Shown piece by piece: positions 1 through 15,000 of a stretch of DNA of 64,000 nt. The notes below the pieces were generated by a model. The model was not told the DNA's origin, did not search any database, and worked only from the letters and a program-made list of their open reading frames with translations. The stretch's first letter is position 1; each line of letters opens with the position of its first letter. The DNA is from an uncultured Oscillospiraceae bacterium (GTDB lineage: Bacteria > Bacillota > Clostridia > Oscillospirales > Oscillospiraceae): the NCBI GenBank assembly GCA_910579775.1, contig CAJTUE010000001.1, positions 124,001 through 188,000 on the forward strand. Direction: 5' to 3'. The position numbers and the translations under genes are program-made.

Positions 1-2
1 TC

Positions 3-3000
3 GTCACCAAGCCCTTCCGCACCCTGCCGCAGGTGGCCGCGGGCGACGAATTTACCCTGGCGCTGAACATCAAGGGCGAGCTGTTGTCCTGGGGCCGCAA
101 CGATATGGGCCAGTTGGGCACCGGCAGCACATCCAGCCACAACATCAACCCGAATATCAACGGCAACATCGCCACCCAGCTTAACAGCCACTACGGTGAC
201 GGTCAGGAGCACTATCTGGTGAAGATCGCCGCAGGCGCGCGCCATGCGTTGGCGCTGGACGATATGGGTGCGGTCTGGGTCTGGGGCGACAATGCCTATG
301 GTCAGCTGGGTATTGGCAATACCGGTGGACTGGTGCGTATCCCCGAGGTGCCGGAGGCACTGGATCCCAAGAAAAACGGTGGTAACCGCATCGTGGACAT
401 CTATGCCCTGGATACCAGCTCCTATGCCATAGACATGCAGGGTACGCTGTATGCCTGGGGCGCCGGTGAGAACTTCATGAGCAAGGACACCCTGCCCGGC
501 GGCAAGGTGGACGATTCCCCGAACGCACGTCAGGATTACGGCAACGTGCCTGCGCGCATCTCTCTCCTGGCCCGTACGCTGGAGGTGGGCGAGGGTTACA
601 TCCTCAAGGGCTCCGGCACTGTCTGGCAGCTGCCCAAGAATATTGGCAGCCCCGATGTGGAGCGTCTGCGTGACGACAGCGAGGCAGACGGCGCGCCCAA
701 CAAGAACATTGTGGCGATTTCCGGCCACTCTGACGAGTACATCACCGTGGACGTTGCAACCAAGGAAGAGAAGGAGTACAAGAGCTCCCACATACTGGCC
801 GTGGACAAGGACGGCAAGCTGTGGAGCTTGGGCGACAACTTCTATGGTCAGACCGGCCAATACCGCGGCGGCACCACTACGACAGAGACCGGCTCCAGCA
901 CGACCCTTAAGAAGGTAGTCGCGCCGGAGATCCCGGGTGAGGCGGAGACCAATTACTACCAGATGGGCGATTCCAATGGGGATAAGTCTATCGGCACGGT
1001 GGTAGCCATTGCCACCGGCGACGGCTTCTCCGCCGTGATCACCAAGCGCGTGGAAGCGGGCAAGCAGACGACTACCTTCCATGTGATCGAAAGCACCGAC
1101 TATAGCACCGACGGCAGCGGCAACCAGACTGCCGCCGGAGCCAGCACCACCACCAAGACGGAAGAGGATGAATGGAAGGCCAAGCTGGCTGAGCTGGGCC
1201 TCTCCCTGGAGATGACCCCGGCTCAGGCAAACGCCCAGGGCTTCCGCAAGCTGGTGGTCAAGGCTGATCCCGTGGTATTGGATGGGGTGAGCGTTGTCAC
1301 CACTACCACCAGCTTTATCAGCAGTGCGACTGTGACCCTCCGCGATCAGGCTGAGAGCAAGAAAAACAGCGATGCGCCCACCGCCATGACCCAGGCGGAG
1401 TGGAACGTCGTGGAGCAGGCTGCCATCAAGGCCCAGGCCGATGAAGCGGCAGGCGGAGCAAAGTCTCCCTATGGGAAGACAGAGACCGTCACCACTACCC
1501 GCAGCGAGGCCGGTGCGCAGGTTACCGCTACCGTTACCATCTACACCTATACCAACGGCGCAGACACCACCGTATACACCCGCACGGTGGAGACCGCGCC
1601 CGCCTGGGAGTTGGTCATGGTCGAGGGCGACACCGAGACCGACTACTATGAGCTTTACACCTTCGGCAACAACGCCAGCGGCCAGTTGGCCCAGGGGAAC
1701 AACAAGGTGGTCTCCGCGCCGTATCACTATCCGACTCTGGTGGATATGGGCACGGACGACGACGGTGACGCACTGGCCAGCGTGATCATGGTCAACGCCG
1801 CAGAGGATCACATGATCACCATTAAGAAGGACGGCTATATGTGGTCCTCCGGCCGCAACAGCTACGGCCAGCTGGGTAACGTAAACACATCCAACTCCAA
1901 CACCATGGTCATGGTGGGCCAGCAGTTTGTGGACGCCCGTCCGTCGCCTATCAACATGGTGAAGGGCCAGACCCTGAACATCAGTGAGTTGATCACCAAC
2001 AAGGATAAGCCGCTCACCGTGACCTATCAGGCGGGCATCAACCTGCTGCTGCGCGGCTCGTCTCAGCGCACCGTCGCCGAGGTGTGGACCGCCAGCACCA
2101 CCAACGAGTCCATCCTCTCTGTCCGCAAGGGCGGCAGCGCTGATCCCGACGATGACACACTGAAGAAGGCAATTGGCCGGGAGTCCTTCAACCATCCCAA
2201 CTTCAACGTTACCAAGGCGGCGGCCGCCGAACTGCCCGGCACGCCCTACCGCAACCGTTTGGATGCCCGTATTGCCGCGCTGGAGGCAGCACTGGGTACC
2301 CATAACGCCGCCAATCCCACCGCCCAGATCTCCGCCAACGAGGAGATGCTCTATCTGTGGGCCAAGCTGGGTCTGGACGCCCGCCACTACACCACCGCCA
2401 TGCCCGCTGACATTGCCAACACCGGCTACATTTTGAGCGACGGCAGTGTGAGTACCCTGGGCGTGGGAGAGAAGGACAACCCCTACGTTACTACCTTCAT
2501 CGGCGCAAACAGCGGCCTATTGAAGGGCACGGGCGCGGTGAACGGCGACGGCGATCCCATCCTCTATGTCTACAACGGCACTCAGCTGGAGCCTCTGGGC
2601 CCGCAGGTAGCTATCTTTGACAAGGATTACTACATCACTGGCAATTCCCTGGGTCAGACCACGATCCGGGTCCGTGTGCCCGGCCTGTCCGCCTCCGCCT
2701 GGGTGGTGGTGAACGTCATGGACGACCCGAACTCCAAGACCAACCCGATGGTGGCCGTAGGCGAGACCCATACCCTTGCCCTAAAGAGCGACGGTACGGT
2801 TTGGAGCTGGGGCGACAACAGCCACGGCGAATTGGGCCGCGACAGCTATGAGTCTATGGATATGGTTATCTTCCCCAATATGGTGGAGTATGCCATCGAG
2901 AACCGTGACCCCGGCAATCTCAACACCAACTACTTCGACCGCGCAGGCATTCGCAAGCCGGACGGCAGCCCGATCCTGACCTATGAGGACTGGGTGGAAG

Positions 3001-6000
3001 CAGGCAGTGACACAGGCTTCCTCAATGAGAGCGGCTATCCGTGGGACGACCCCGATCCCATCGTCTACATCGTGGCCGGGGCGCACACCTCCTATGCCAT
3101 GAGCGAGTCGGGCAAGCTGTTTGCCTGGGGCAAGAACGACAGACATCAGCTGGGCGTCTATCTGGACGCTGAGGGCGAGGACTACGGTCACACCGGTACG
3201 GACGTGACCCTGCCGCACTACGTCTATTATCCCGTCACCACCGGTGACGAGACGCCCACTGTGGAAAGCCTGCGCAAGGTAGAGTCGGTAGGTACGATGG
3301 ACGTGAAGAGCAAGTGGGACGCCCAACCGCCCGGAATGTACCGTGACACCCTCTACTTCACGGTGAACACTGCCGGCGGCGAGCAGCTTCTGTTTGCTAC
3401 GGGCGAAGGTTTCGCCAGCTCCATCCCCACCAAGCTCTCTACCGAGGGCATGTCTACCATTATCCAGATCTCCGCCGACTACGCCCTGGCGGGCGGTGAG
3501 GTGTGGCATCTCTCCGCCACCGAGCCGGAGAAGGTCACCGGCTTTACCGCCGAGGCCGGCGAAGAGGCCACCGAGGCGCCCATTACCCGTATCGCGGTGG
3601 GCGCGGAGCACCTGCTTGCCCTGGATGATAAGGGCGGCGTGTGGGCCGTCGGATCTAACGCGTATGGGCAGCTGGGCCGCCAGACCGGCGACGGCGACGA
3701 GCTGGGCGACAGCGAGCGTCCCATTCGTGTCCAGGCCGGTGAGCAGGGCGAGGGCTACCTGGGGAACAACACCCTTACCACGACGGAGAACGCCCGTATC
3801 ACAAACATTGCCGCCGGTCAGTTCTCGTCCTATGCCCGCGCCGAGGATGGCACCATCTGGGCCTGGGGTGACAACAGCCACGGCCAGCTGGGTCTGCCTG
3901 CGCCGACGGTGGGCACTGTGCCCGCCAAGGTGGGCGCGCCGAAAAAGGTGGACACCTCCAACCGCGGCGACCATTACTTCAACATCTTTGCCGGATTCTC
4001 CCAGTCGGTGAATCTGGACGAGACCGGTATGCTCTGGGCGGACGGCGCCAACGAGTTTGACCAGCTGGCCAACGGCACCACCGCCGACACCTATCAGCCT
4101 ACCCTGGTGGGTGACAGCGCGCTCCAGGTCAGCATCGCCAACAACTACAGCTTTGAAGAGGACGACAAGGAACTGCATCTGGGCGACTATATCTACGTCG
4201 GCTACGACGGCAGTTCGCCCAAGGGTCTGGGCCGTTATGAGAAGGTCACCACGGAGGAAGAGCTTGCGGAGCATCCCAGCGGCTTCTACCGTAAAGATGG
4301 CCGGAAGGAAGATCTGACGTACTACGCCCCGTACTACTTCGATCCCAACGCCAAGAGCAAGGTCGCACCTGACAATCTGAGCTTGGTGGCCGGTCACAAC
4401 TACTACCTGGAGACCGACTTCAGTGTGTTCTGCCTGTTCACCTCCAACGATGTGAGCAACTTTGAGTACATCTACCGTCTGGCCTACAACAACAACGATC
4501 AGGTACAGACCGCCAGCGGTGTGGAGCGCAGCGGCGCCTCCGCCCTGGTGCTCAAGGAAACCTCCCGCGCCATGGAGTACACGCTGTATATCAAGGACGC
4601 CAACGTGACCGCGGAGAACATGAAGGACCACGGCAGTCTGCTGGTGGGTTACCGCCCGATCAACAGCAATAATTACACCGTCACCGATGACAAGGGCAAC
4701 GAGCAGCCCGGCCGCAACGGTTGGTTTGTGGGCATCAAGGGCCAGATGACCTTCCTGTTCAACGGCGTGCTCACCGATGACTATGTGATCGTTTGCCGCC
4801 AGAACAACTCCTACGAGGTCAACGAAAGCATCAACGCTACCTACCGCACCGTGACTCTGGCAGACTTCCTGGCCGAGGGTGGCCAGATCACCGAGGTCAC
4901 CGAGAATGTGGTGGGTGAAGACGGCACGTCCACAGAAGTAGTTACGAAGATCTCTATCCACAATCCGCTGTCTGCCTATCAGTTTGCCCTGCAGTATAAG
5001 GATCTGCCCGAGGGGAGCGAGCTGGTGGAGACCTATGTCACCGTCCGCGATCTGCTGGGCGCCAGCCAGACCAACCACAACGGCTGGTTCACCGGCAACA
5101 ACAGCCAGCTGGACTTCTATCTCAACCCCGGTGCGCAGTCGGATGATCTGGGCAAATATAATATAGTGATCCGCTACGCCAAGGAGCTGGTCCACCTGCG
5201 CACCAACGCGGACCTACTGGGTAAACCCGCGCTGGATACCCTGTGGGTGCAGGAGACCCAGATCTCTCAGAAGTCCCGCTACGTGCCCATCACCATCCTG
5301 CCCGCCGACGGCCCGGAGGCCAACAAGGTGGTCTGGGAGACCAACAAGACCACGGGCAAGGAGGAGCGCCAGTTCGAGGACGACGGCGAGACCGTCAAGA
5401 CCGCGCCCAAGGACAGCAAGTGGAGCTTGAGCGGCACCGGTTCCTCCGCCACCAAGACCCTGGCGGACTATTACTTCAAGGAGAACAGCTCCCTGGTGCC
5501 CGCCAAGGTGTCCACCGGCTACGGACACACCCTGGCCCTGCGCGCCGACAACACCATCTGGGCTTACGGACTCAACCAGTATGGCCAGCTGGGCGTTGGA
5601 CCGGAGCCCCACGACAACGGCCAGAGCGAGAGCATCCAGGGTTGGGACGATCCCGTGGAGATACAGACCTGGGTCTGGAACAGCAGCAAGGGCGCATACG
5701 AGCGGGAGTACATTACCCAGGTCAGCGAGGACGGGACCGACCGTTATCGTTCCAAGGTCAACTTCGTGGACGTGTCCGCTGGGTATACCCACTCCCTGGC
5801 GGTGGACAGCGAGGGTAACATCTGGGCCGCCGGCGACAACAGCCACGGCCAGTTGGGCATCACCACCGATCCTAACGGTGACGCCATTAAGCAGCGTACC
5901 TTCTTCATCAAAACGGTGGATGTGACCGCCGCACCCATGAAGAACAAGCTCAACGGCGCACGCTTCGTGGCGGTGTCCGCCGGTAAGAACTACTCCATGG

Positions 6001-9000
6001 CGCTGGCCAGCGACGGCACAGTGTGGGCCTGGGGCGACAACTCCATGGGCCAGCTGGGTCTGCGCAGTAACGCCGCGCAGGTGAATACGCCCACCAAGCT
6101 TACACTGATCAACGTCAACGCCGTCTCCGCGGGCAAGGATCACACCCTGTTCGCCATGTTCGACGGCACAGTCTACGCCACCGGCTCCAACGCCTACGGC
6201 AAGCTGGGCGTGGATACCGAGAGCGTGCCTGTGGGTAGTTACAGCACCGCACCGGTATTCGTCAACGGTCTGGCCAGTATCGTGGATGTGTCCGCCGGTG
6301 AGGACCACTCTCTGGTGCTGAGCCGTGCGGCCCGTGTGTATACCTGGGGCTACGCTGCAGACGGCCGTCTGGGCCGTGAACTGGCCGAGGGCGAGACCTA
6401 CGCCGCCCAGCCCGGTCTGATCAGCAGTCTGACCTATATCGTCGCCGTCGACGCCGGCCGAGACCACAATCTGGCTCTGGAATATAACGGCGACCTCTAC
6501 TCTTGGGGCGGCAACGTCAACGGCCAGCTGGGCCTGGGCACTTCCACCACCAATCCCACGGTGACCGTGCCCGAAATGAACGTCATCTACCTCCAGGACG
6601 CCGACGTGATGGTCCATTCCGTCAGCGCGGGTGGAGAGTACAGCGCGATCTCCGATCAGTACGGCCAGGTGTACGGCTTCGGCGACTACACCAAGGGCTA
6701 TAAGGAGAATCTGGTGCTCAAGCAGAACGACACCCTGTCCGATTCTCCCATCATCGTGGGTGAGAAGGGGCAGCCCAGTTATAAGCACCAAGTGGTGGTG
6801 AAGACCGGCCATGACGTGCTGGTGGACTTCATCCTCTCCAACCGCTTCAACCTCTACAGCGAGTTCTGGAACCACTATCCCATCACCTTCCAGAACGTCA
6901 ATCCCAACGTGGCCCTGCGTAACGGCGGCGAGGCCAGCGCGGCCGACCCCAATGTCAAGGAGGTCACCATCGACGGCACGACCTACGATGTGGGCATTCT
7001 GGAGACGGAGAAGAACCAGTTCGTGGTCCACGGCGTGGGCTACGGCTACACCCAGATCATCCTCAAGACCGATAACCAGAGCGTGGTCTACTACGTCAAT
7101 GTCATCCCCGACACCGAAGAGAGTATCGTCGCCCCCATGGTGGCTGCCGGCCGTGAATTCGCCGTGGCGCTCAAAGCGGACGGCACAGTATGGGTCTGGG
7201 GCGACAACACCTATGGCCAGTTGGGCCAGACGGTGGACGAGGATCACAAGCGAAGCCTGGTGCCCATTGAGGTCACCTTCCCCGGTCTGGGCGAAGAGGG
7301 CTATGAGGGCGAGTACATCAGAAGCATTGCGGCCGGCGAATACCACGTGATGGCGCTGACCAGCTACAACCGCCTGTACGCATGGGGCAGCAACGAGAAG
7401 CACCAGCTGGGTCTGGGCCTGTCGCTGGGTCTGGCTTCCGATCAGGCAGAGCCGACCTATGTGGATACGCCTACCCTCGTCACCCTCAGCGACCGGGCGG
7501 GCGCCGACGCCAACGTCATTAAGGTGGTGGCCGGACTGAACCACTCTGCCGTCCTCACCCAGGCCGGACGGGTGTATACTTGGGGCGCCAACGAGTACGG
7601 CCAGTTGGGTATTGACGCATCCAAGGACTTCTCCACCGGCGTGCCGCAGCTGGTGACCGGCCTGAGCCGCGTCATCGACATCTCCGAGGGCGCGCGTACC
7701 ACCACCGTCCGTGTCAACCGCTACGACGGTATGCTGTGGGGCTGGGGCAACAACAACGACGGCCAGCAGAACACCAATAGCGGCCAGGAGACCTACACCA
7801 GTCCGCGCATCTCCAAAATCGACTTCTCCGGCATCAAGCGTATCAAGCTGGACAAGGACGGCAACCGCATCCAGGCCAAGGATAAGGAGGGCAACCCGCT
7901 CTTTGAGGCCGACGGCACGACGCCTGTCTATGAGTACGAGACCGGCCTGCCCAAGAACACCTTCCTCATCAAGGTGGTGGACAATGATACCTCGTCCATG
8001 GCCATGCTTACCAACGGCGCTGTCATCACTTGGGGTACCAATGCCTTTAACGAGTTGGGCGCGGGCGAGGACGATCCCGATCCTGTGAAGGCTGCAGCCA
8101 ACGCCGCAGCTCTGAAAGAGCGTCTGGTCCAAACGTCCACCGGTATGGATGACGGTATCTACAAGCCGGGCTACGTGGTGGGCCTGGAGGGTGACTATAC
8201 CTTCTCCACCCGGGTGCTCAACGACAAGGGCGTGTATCAGAACGTGCCCGATCAGGTTCTGGTCTATGACGTAGCCACCAACAAGGGCGTGAATGTGGAC
8301 ACTCTGCCCGGCAAGGTGGATATTGACCACATTGTTGCCGTCAGTGCGGGCGCGACCCATGATATGGCCCTCAACGGCGACCAGACAGTTTACACCTGGG
8401 GCGCAAACAACTACTTCCAGCTGGGTCTCACCGAAGGCGGCAGAGACAGTGTGGACGGCAGTACCGCCCAGCAGGTGCCCGCCACCGAAATAGGTGACGA
8501 CGGCAATATGCATATCCTGACCGAGGACGGTAAGACCGTCTATCTGAAGGGGCAGGGTGTGGCCGGCGGCGGCTCTTCCTCCTTCATCTCGGTGATTGAG
8601 GATAACCTGAGCATCCCCGCCACCGCGGCCATCGATGACAACGACGACAAGAACAACAGCCTCTACGGCATCGTCTACGCCTACGGCAACAACCTCAACG
8701 GCCAGATCGGCGTCAACAAGCAGGGCGACGCCGTCCGGTTGGACGAGACCGCTCTGGCGCGGCAGGTGCTGGGCGGCGAGCCGGGCATCGATCCCGACAG
8801 CGTGGTGATCCCCGTGGGCGGCAGCCAGAGCGTCAAGGCCGACTTCGGCAAGTTCTGGGTGGCCAATCCCGACGCGCTGCCCGACAGCGATGTGGTCTGG
8901 AGCTTGAAGGGCACGGTGGCTCTGGACGAGAAGGGGAACGTCATCGTTACCCCGCCCATCCCCGACATCGCCAAGTTCAGCAACAATACCGGCGTGGGCA

Positions 9001-12000
9001 GCAACAACACCGTCACCGGCTTCAACGAGGGCTACGGCACCATCGTGGCTGTGGACACCAAGAGCGGCGCCGTTGCGGAAGCGGCTTTGGAGGTGCTGAG
9101 CCGCGGCGCGGTGCTGGACGTGTTCGCTGACGGCGTTCACGCCACCAACCCTGGTCTGCTGCAGCTGATCCAGAACGGCTATCTGCGCTATGACGACGAT
9201 GCGAAGGAGTTCCGCTTCGAGAATCTGGGCGATACCACTGTGGTTGTGCCCAAGCTGGGCACCATCCCCGGCAGCCTGAAGGCCGACGCGGCGGTGGACG
9301 ACGGCTACACCAAGCTGACCGGCGCGGTGATCGCCTACGTGACCCCGCATCTGGACGAGAACGGCAAGAAGGTCGTGGATGTGCGCATCATCCAGATCGA
9401 TCAGGACGAGACTACCCTGTGGGCTGACCTCAACGGCGACGGCGATTACGCCGACGCGGGCGAAGCGCGCACCGACGGCGAGAAGTTCTACACGTACGCG
9501 GGCACAGACGTGAACACCTGGGTCAGCCCCAAGGCTCTGGATACCGACCTGCCCAAGAGCGTGGAGGACGAGCTCCACCGCATCTTTAACCAGCGCTTCG
9601 AGAACATCGTTGTTGACGGCGTGAGCGTGCCCAATCCCGATTATGACGAGGACGCCGTACCGCCTGTCTATGCCAAGTTCACCAATGTACCGCTGACCGA
9701 TATTCAGGATCTCTACGTCCGCTTCACCAACGACACCAATGAGAATATCCACCTGGAGTCTTGGAGCAAGGTCATTTTGGTGGAACGCAAGGCGGATGTG
9801 AAGCTGGAGAACATTGCTGTGGGCAACAACGCTGCCACCGAGAGCGCGGCCGACGGCAGCGTGGGCGACCACGAGATGCCCGCTGTGGCAGACGCCACCA
9901 AGGCGGGCTTCGCCGGACAGACCGGCGACGACGTGGGCCGGGATATTGTGAATACCATGGACGGCGCTGACGCTGCCGCAGGCTACGCCGTGAAGTATCC
10001 CACCTCCACCTCGACCGCCACCAACGTCAAGCTGGCCGATAAGCGGTACTTCATTCTGCCCGACGCCGCTTTTGTCACCGGCGAGGATGGGACGGTCACC
10101 ACCACCCTCAAGGACAACCAGATCTACGTCTACGGACAGCTGGACGTGGTGGACATTATCTCCGTCAACGGCCAGACCGTCAACGCGGACCACATTGCCG
10201 CCGCCCAGACCCTGGGCGCGGAGGCAAGCCGGAAGGAGAAGGCGGCCCAGACTGCTCTGAACGCTTGGAACGCGGCCAAGGACGCAGTGGCTGCCGCCGA
10301 TAAGCTGGTCGCGGCACGGGACGTCCTGTTGCCCGACACCAGCACCCATCACTCTGATTTGGGATACGGCAACTCCATCGATGCGCTGTTGGTGGCGGGG
10401 ACCACCAACGCCGATCTGATCCCCAACGCGGAGCAGGCGGTCTACGAGTACCTGCTGGTTACCGATCCCACTGCGGTGAAGCCCAGCTATGCCAGTGCGG
10501 CGGATGCCCTCGCAGCCCTTCAGGCGCTCAAGGACGCCGCCTATCAGAAGCGTCAGGCTGCCGTGGCGGAGCTGAACGCCCAGGGCTTGGCCGGCTCTGT
10601 GACCGCCGACAGCACCAAGGCCCAGATCGAGACGGCCATCGGTAACGCCCTCAGCGCCCTCAAGACCAATGCGGGCCTGTCCGAACTGACCCAGGCCGCA
10701 GTGGACGCTGTCGAGGCAAATTACAACGTTGCGCTGGCCGACTTCAAGGCCACTGAGGCCGCTGCGGATGCGGCTTACCGGATGATCCATTCTGCCGCCA
10801 AGGACACCCAGTCCGTCACCGTCAAGGGCGATGCTTACGAGCAGCATGTGCCCATCAAGGCTACGGGCAAGACCATCGAGAAGCAGGTGGACACGGGCAA
10901 GACCGATGAAAACGGCGATCCCATTCTGGAGACGGTGGACGCCACCGAAAAGACCTATACGCTGGATATCTACCGCAAGAGCTACGCTACCCGCCTGAAG
11001 TCCATCTCCGCCATCCTTAACGAAGACGGCACGGATGTGACCTATAACGCCGTGGAGCCCAAGGCCGGCGAGTATCTGCTGGTGCTGCCCAAGGGCAAGT
11101 ACATTGCGGCGGACAGCCTCAACAAGTTGTTTGCCACTGCCGCCATGCCGGAGTTTGCCTATGTGGAGTTTATCCAAGGGCCTGTCCACTCCACCGCCAA
11201 CACCGATCCCGGTGAGGGTCTTGGCAGCCACAGCTGGCCTGACTACCAGCTGGGCGAGAGCACCGGCGTGGAGGGCGACAACGTGCTCACCGTCCGGGTG
11301 AAGGTGTATATTGACGAGACCAAGACCAACTTCGTTTACACCGACTATAAGCTCACCATTGTCACCACCGACGAGCCGTACTACGTCTACCTCAACGAGG
11401 ACTACATGAACCCGCTGCCCCGCCGCCGTGTGGAGGACAGCGCGGAGGGTCTTGCCCAGTACCGTTATGTGGGTATGCTGGAGGACAACGACAGCGACGA
11501 CGCCACGCCTGTTCCTGGTACGGTCACCGTCATTGCCCCCGCGGCCAATTCCATGGTTCAGGTGAACAACGCCACGGGTACGACGACCCAGTATAAGCCC
11601 GGCGCAAGCAGCGAGACCTTCCCGTTTGCCATCCGTCAGGAGGGCGAGGTGCTCAATCCCGCTTACCGTTACTTCAACGAGGACGGCTGGAACGATCTGG
11701 GCTTCAACGTGGGCACGCGGACCAACGACAACAAGGTCACAGCCGTCCAGAGCCAGACCGTGCGTATCTTCTACTACAAGGCGGATACCCAGCTGGAGAA
11801 GTTGACCATTACCTTCCGGGACGATGAGAAGAACGATCTGCCGCCGTCTGACGGTCTCACCTACAACCGCGATACCGACAATGACGGGAACAACGACGCC
11901 TACGAGATGACCGCCCATTACGACCTGATGCAGGGTATCTACTATGTGGCGCTCACCAACAAGGACATGGAGAAGGCGTGGCAGATCGATGCCAAGGCCC

Positions 12001-15000
12001 TTGTGCCCGTGCCTGACAGCAACCACAAGGATATGCCCGCCAAGTTCTACACCATGGTGTTCTCCGACGCCAAGGCGGAGACTGACGCGCAACGCGCCGA
12101 GGCGAAGCAGCTTGCACAGGACGTCGCCGATAAGATCCGCCGGGGCGAGACGCTGGATCACCCGATGATCGACAAGTATCTGGCCTTCAAGGGCGATTGG
12201 ACGGCAGATGACTATGTGGAGAATGTTCTGCCTCTGAGCGAGACCTCCGCCAACACCAACTTCTACATCGTTGCCGCACCCATCGAGCACACCGCCTATC
12301 CTAGCACGGTGGTCACCCTGCGGGTCATGAAGTTGGAGCCTAACATTGTGGCCTCCACCGTTACCAAGGGCGCGATCGTACGGCAGGTCCAGGTGGACAC
12401 CGGCGAGGTAGGCACCGACGGCGAGCACATCTACTCCATGGAGGACTTCCTCCTGTATGACGATCCCAACACCACCTATGCGGAGTATCCCAACGGTGCG
12501 CAGGTCAACCCGTACTACGTCAAGAACGCCGACGGCAGCTATTACTACGACGATGTGATGACGCTGGCGGGCAAGGATGCTGCCGGCGTGGCCCGGGAGC
12601 TGCCCACCTTCGTAGTGAAGGTCCGCTATCCCGACGACGCCCCCGCCGGAGAAAGCATCCCTGCCACCCTCAAGCTGACCACAGAGAATGTCCTCACGAT
12701 GGTCCAGCGCATGAGCAACGCCACCGACCTCATGGGCTCTGCAGTGAAGGCCAACGAGAAGGACCTGTCTGTGTCCTTCCAGGTGGATCTGCGGCCGGAG
12801 AGCGCGGGCTACACCGCCTTTAAGTTCCGGGCCAGCCTGTCTCTGGACGGTCAGACCGCCACGCCTAAGGATTACTTGGTCATCGTACAGTACGCCGAGC
12901 GGGGCACGGACCTGGTGCGCGTCCTGGGCTTCAAGGGCAACAGCTATTCCGGCGACCAGCACGGCACCGCTCCCGGCGGCGTGTTGGGCGATATCCAGCC
13001 GGACAAGGACTTCAACATCCGCAAGGTCGTGGATGAAAAGGGCAAGGTAAGCTATTATGTGGCCGTGCCCGGCGGTTCCAACTCCAACCCCGGCACAATG
13101 TATCTGGAAGCCGCCGCCGGTACAATGGCTGTCGGCCCGGACGGCAAGCCTTATGAGCAGTACTCCCTCAAGAGCAGTGTCAGCATCTCCGTGACCGACG
13201 AGCTGGGCAACTTTGCGGCCTTCACCCGCGAGAACCTGTCTGACCTGCGGTATTATCTGGCACGTATTCCGGTGAAGCTCTATCCTGACCAGATGGAGAA
13301 GGAGGGCGGCCAGAAGGTGATGATCCGCGTCATCGATGAGGCGGGCACCACAAAGGATTACGAGCTGAAGATCGTCTTCCGTTCCACCGACACCGAGATA
13401 GCGGTGCGTACCCGCAACACCGACCTGTCCGCGGAGCCGCTGACGGCCCAAACCTTCCAGGACAAGGACAACAAGACACAGAACTATTACAGCACCTATA
13501 TTGACCGCAACGCCGGGACGATGCCCTTCCGTATCACAGCCAAGAGCACCTACACCAACATCTGGATGGATATGAAGGACATGCTGGACAGCGCGGGCAA
13601 TCCCGTGACGGACAGCAACGGCAACACGGTCAAGACGCCCAACTACTACTTTGGCGCCGACCGGCGTGACATCGCCAACGCCATGACCGGCCATGCCCCC
13701 GACGCCAGCGCTTGGGCCGCCAATGTGGACGAAAACGGCAATCCCATCAGTGACCTCATGGGCGCGCTGGATCTGACCGACGAGGATCTGCGTAAGGCCC
13801 TGGAGACGGGCATCTATGTGCCCTTCTATGTCCGTGCCGAGGATAACTCCACCACCGAGCTGCGCTTCCTGAAGTTCCGCTGGAGCTTTGACGGGCTGCT
13901 GGTGGAGGATCTGATCGCCGACTACGACTGGTACTACGTAGGCAACGACGGCAAGAGCAGCCACGATGAGTTCCGCAACATCCACGCGGTCAAGGACAAG
14001 ACAACGAAGGATCAGGTATACTCCCTGACGATCCCCAGCGACCTGGAACAGCTGGACCTCACCCTGATCCCTGAAATGCCCGTAACCAGCTATATCCTCT
14101 TTGACGAGCTCCAGACTCTGGTGGACGATCCCACCGCGCTGGACTACTCCGAGCGCACGGATTATGTTCTGGACGGTGAGTTGGGCATTTACAACAAGCG
14201 CGTCAATATCCCCTTGAAGGATGCGTCCGGCAAGGAGAAGTCCGAGCTGCTCATCTATATGTATGTGCCCTCCGGGAAGGTGGACAGCCACGGCAGAGAG
14301 ACGCTGCTCAAGATCCCCGTTACCCTCAAGCTGGAGCGGATCTCCACCGACCGTACCCTGAAGAGTCTGGTCACCAACGCCAAGGAGACCTATGCCCACG
14401 AGGCGGTCTACAACCATCCGAAGCCGGGTGAGTATCTGACCTATATCCCCGACTCCACGGCGTATACCACCGCGGACTTCACCGCCACCCTGAACAATGT
14501 CGGCGCACAGATCAAGGTGCTGGAGAAGAACGGCGCGGAGCACGATTACCAGACTGTGAAGGACGGCATCTTCAACTTCCAGCGCGGCTTCAGCAAGTCC
14601 AACGACGACTACGAGACCATCTCCGGCGACACCAAGGGCTTCAGGATGGATATGTCCGTCCTGTCCGCCTACGGGCAGTACCGCTTGGCCCAGATCATTA
14701 CCGAGAACAACGCCCTCATTGCCGCCAACAAGGCGCTGCCCGAAGGCGACGTCAACAAGCGCGATGAAGAGCAGCTGAAGGCCGAGTTGGACGCCAAGGT
14801 AGAGGCCGAGTACAACAAGCACACCCTGACTCATAAGGTGACCATCGTGCCCACCGATATGAATCTGGATGTGGCGGTGAACTACACCCGTAAGGGCGAG
14901 AGCGAGATCCTCATTCTGGAACGCGACGAGAACGACGCGTACAGCGTGTACGACTACAAGGCCAACGACCAAGCCGAGCAGTTCATCGTAGAGTCCATCA

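Noticed and set aside
33..35. GTG at 33 as the start of the giant gene
   Set aside because: The frame is already open upstream to position 3, there is no ribosome binding site or signal peptide, and the codon falls in the first strand of an RCC1 blade (LPQVAAGDEF).
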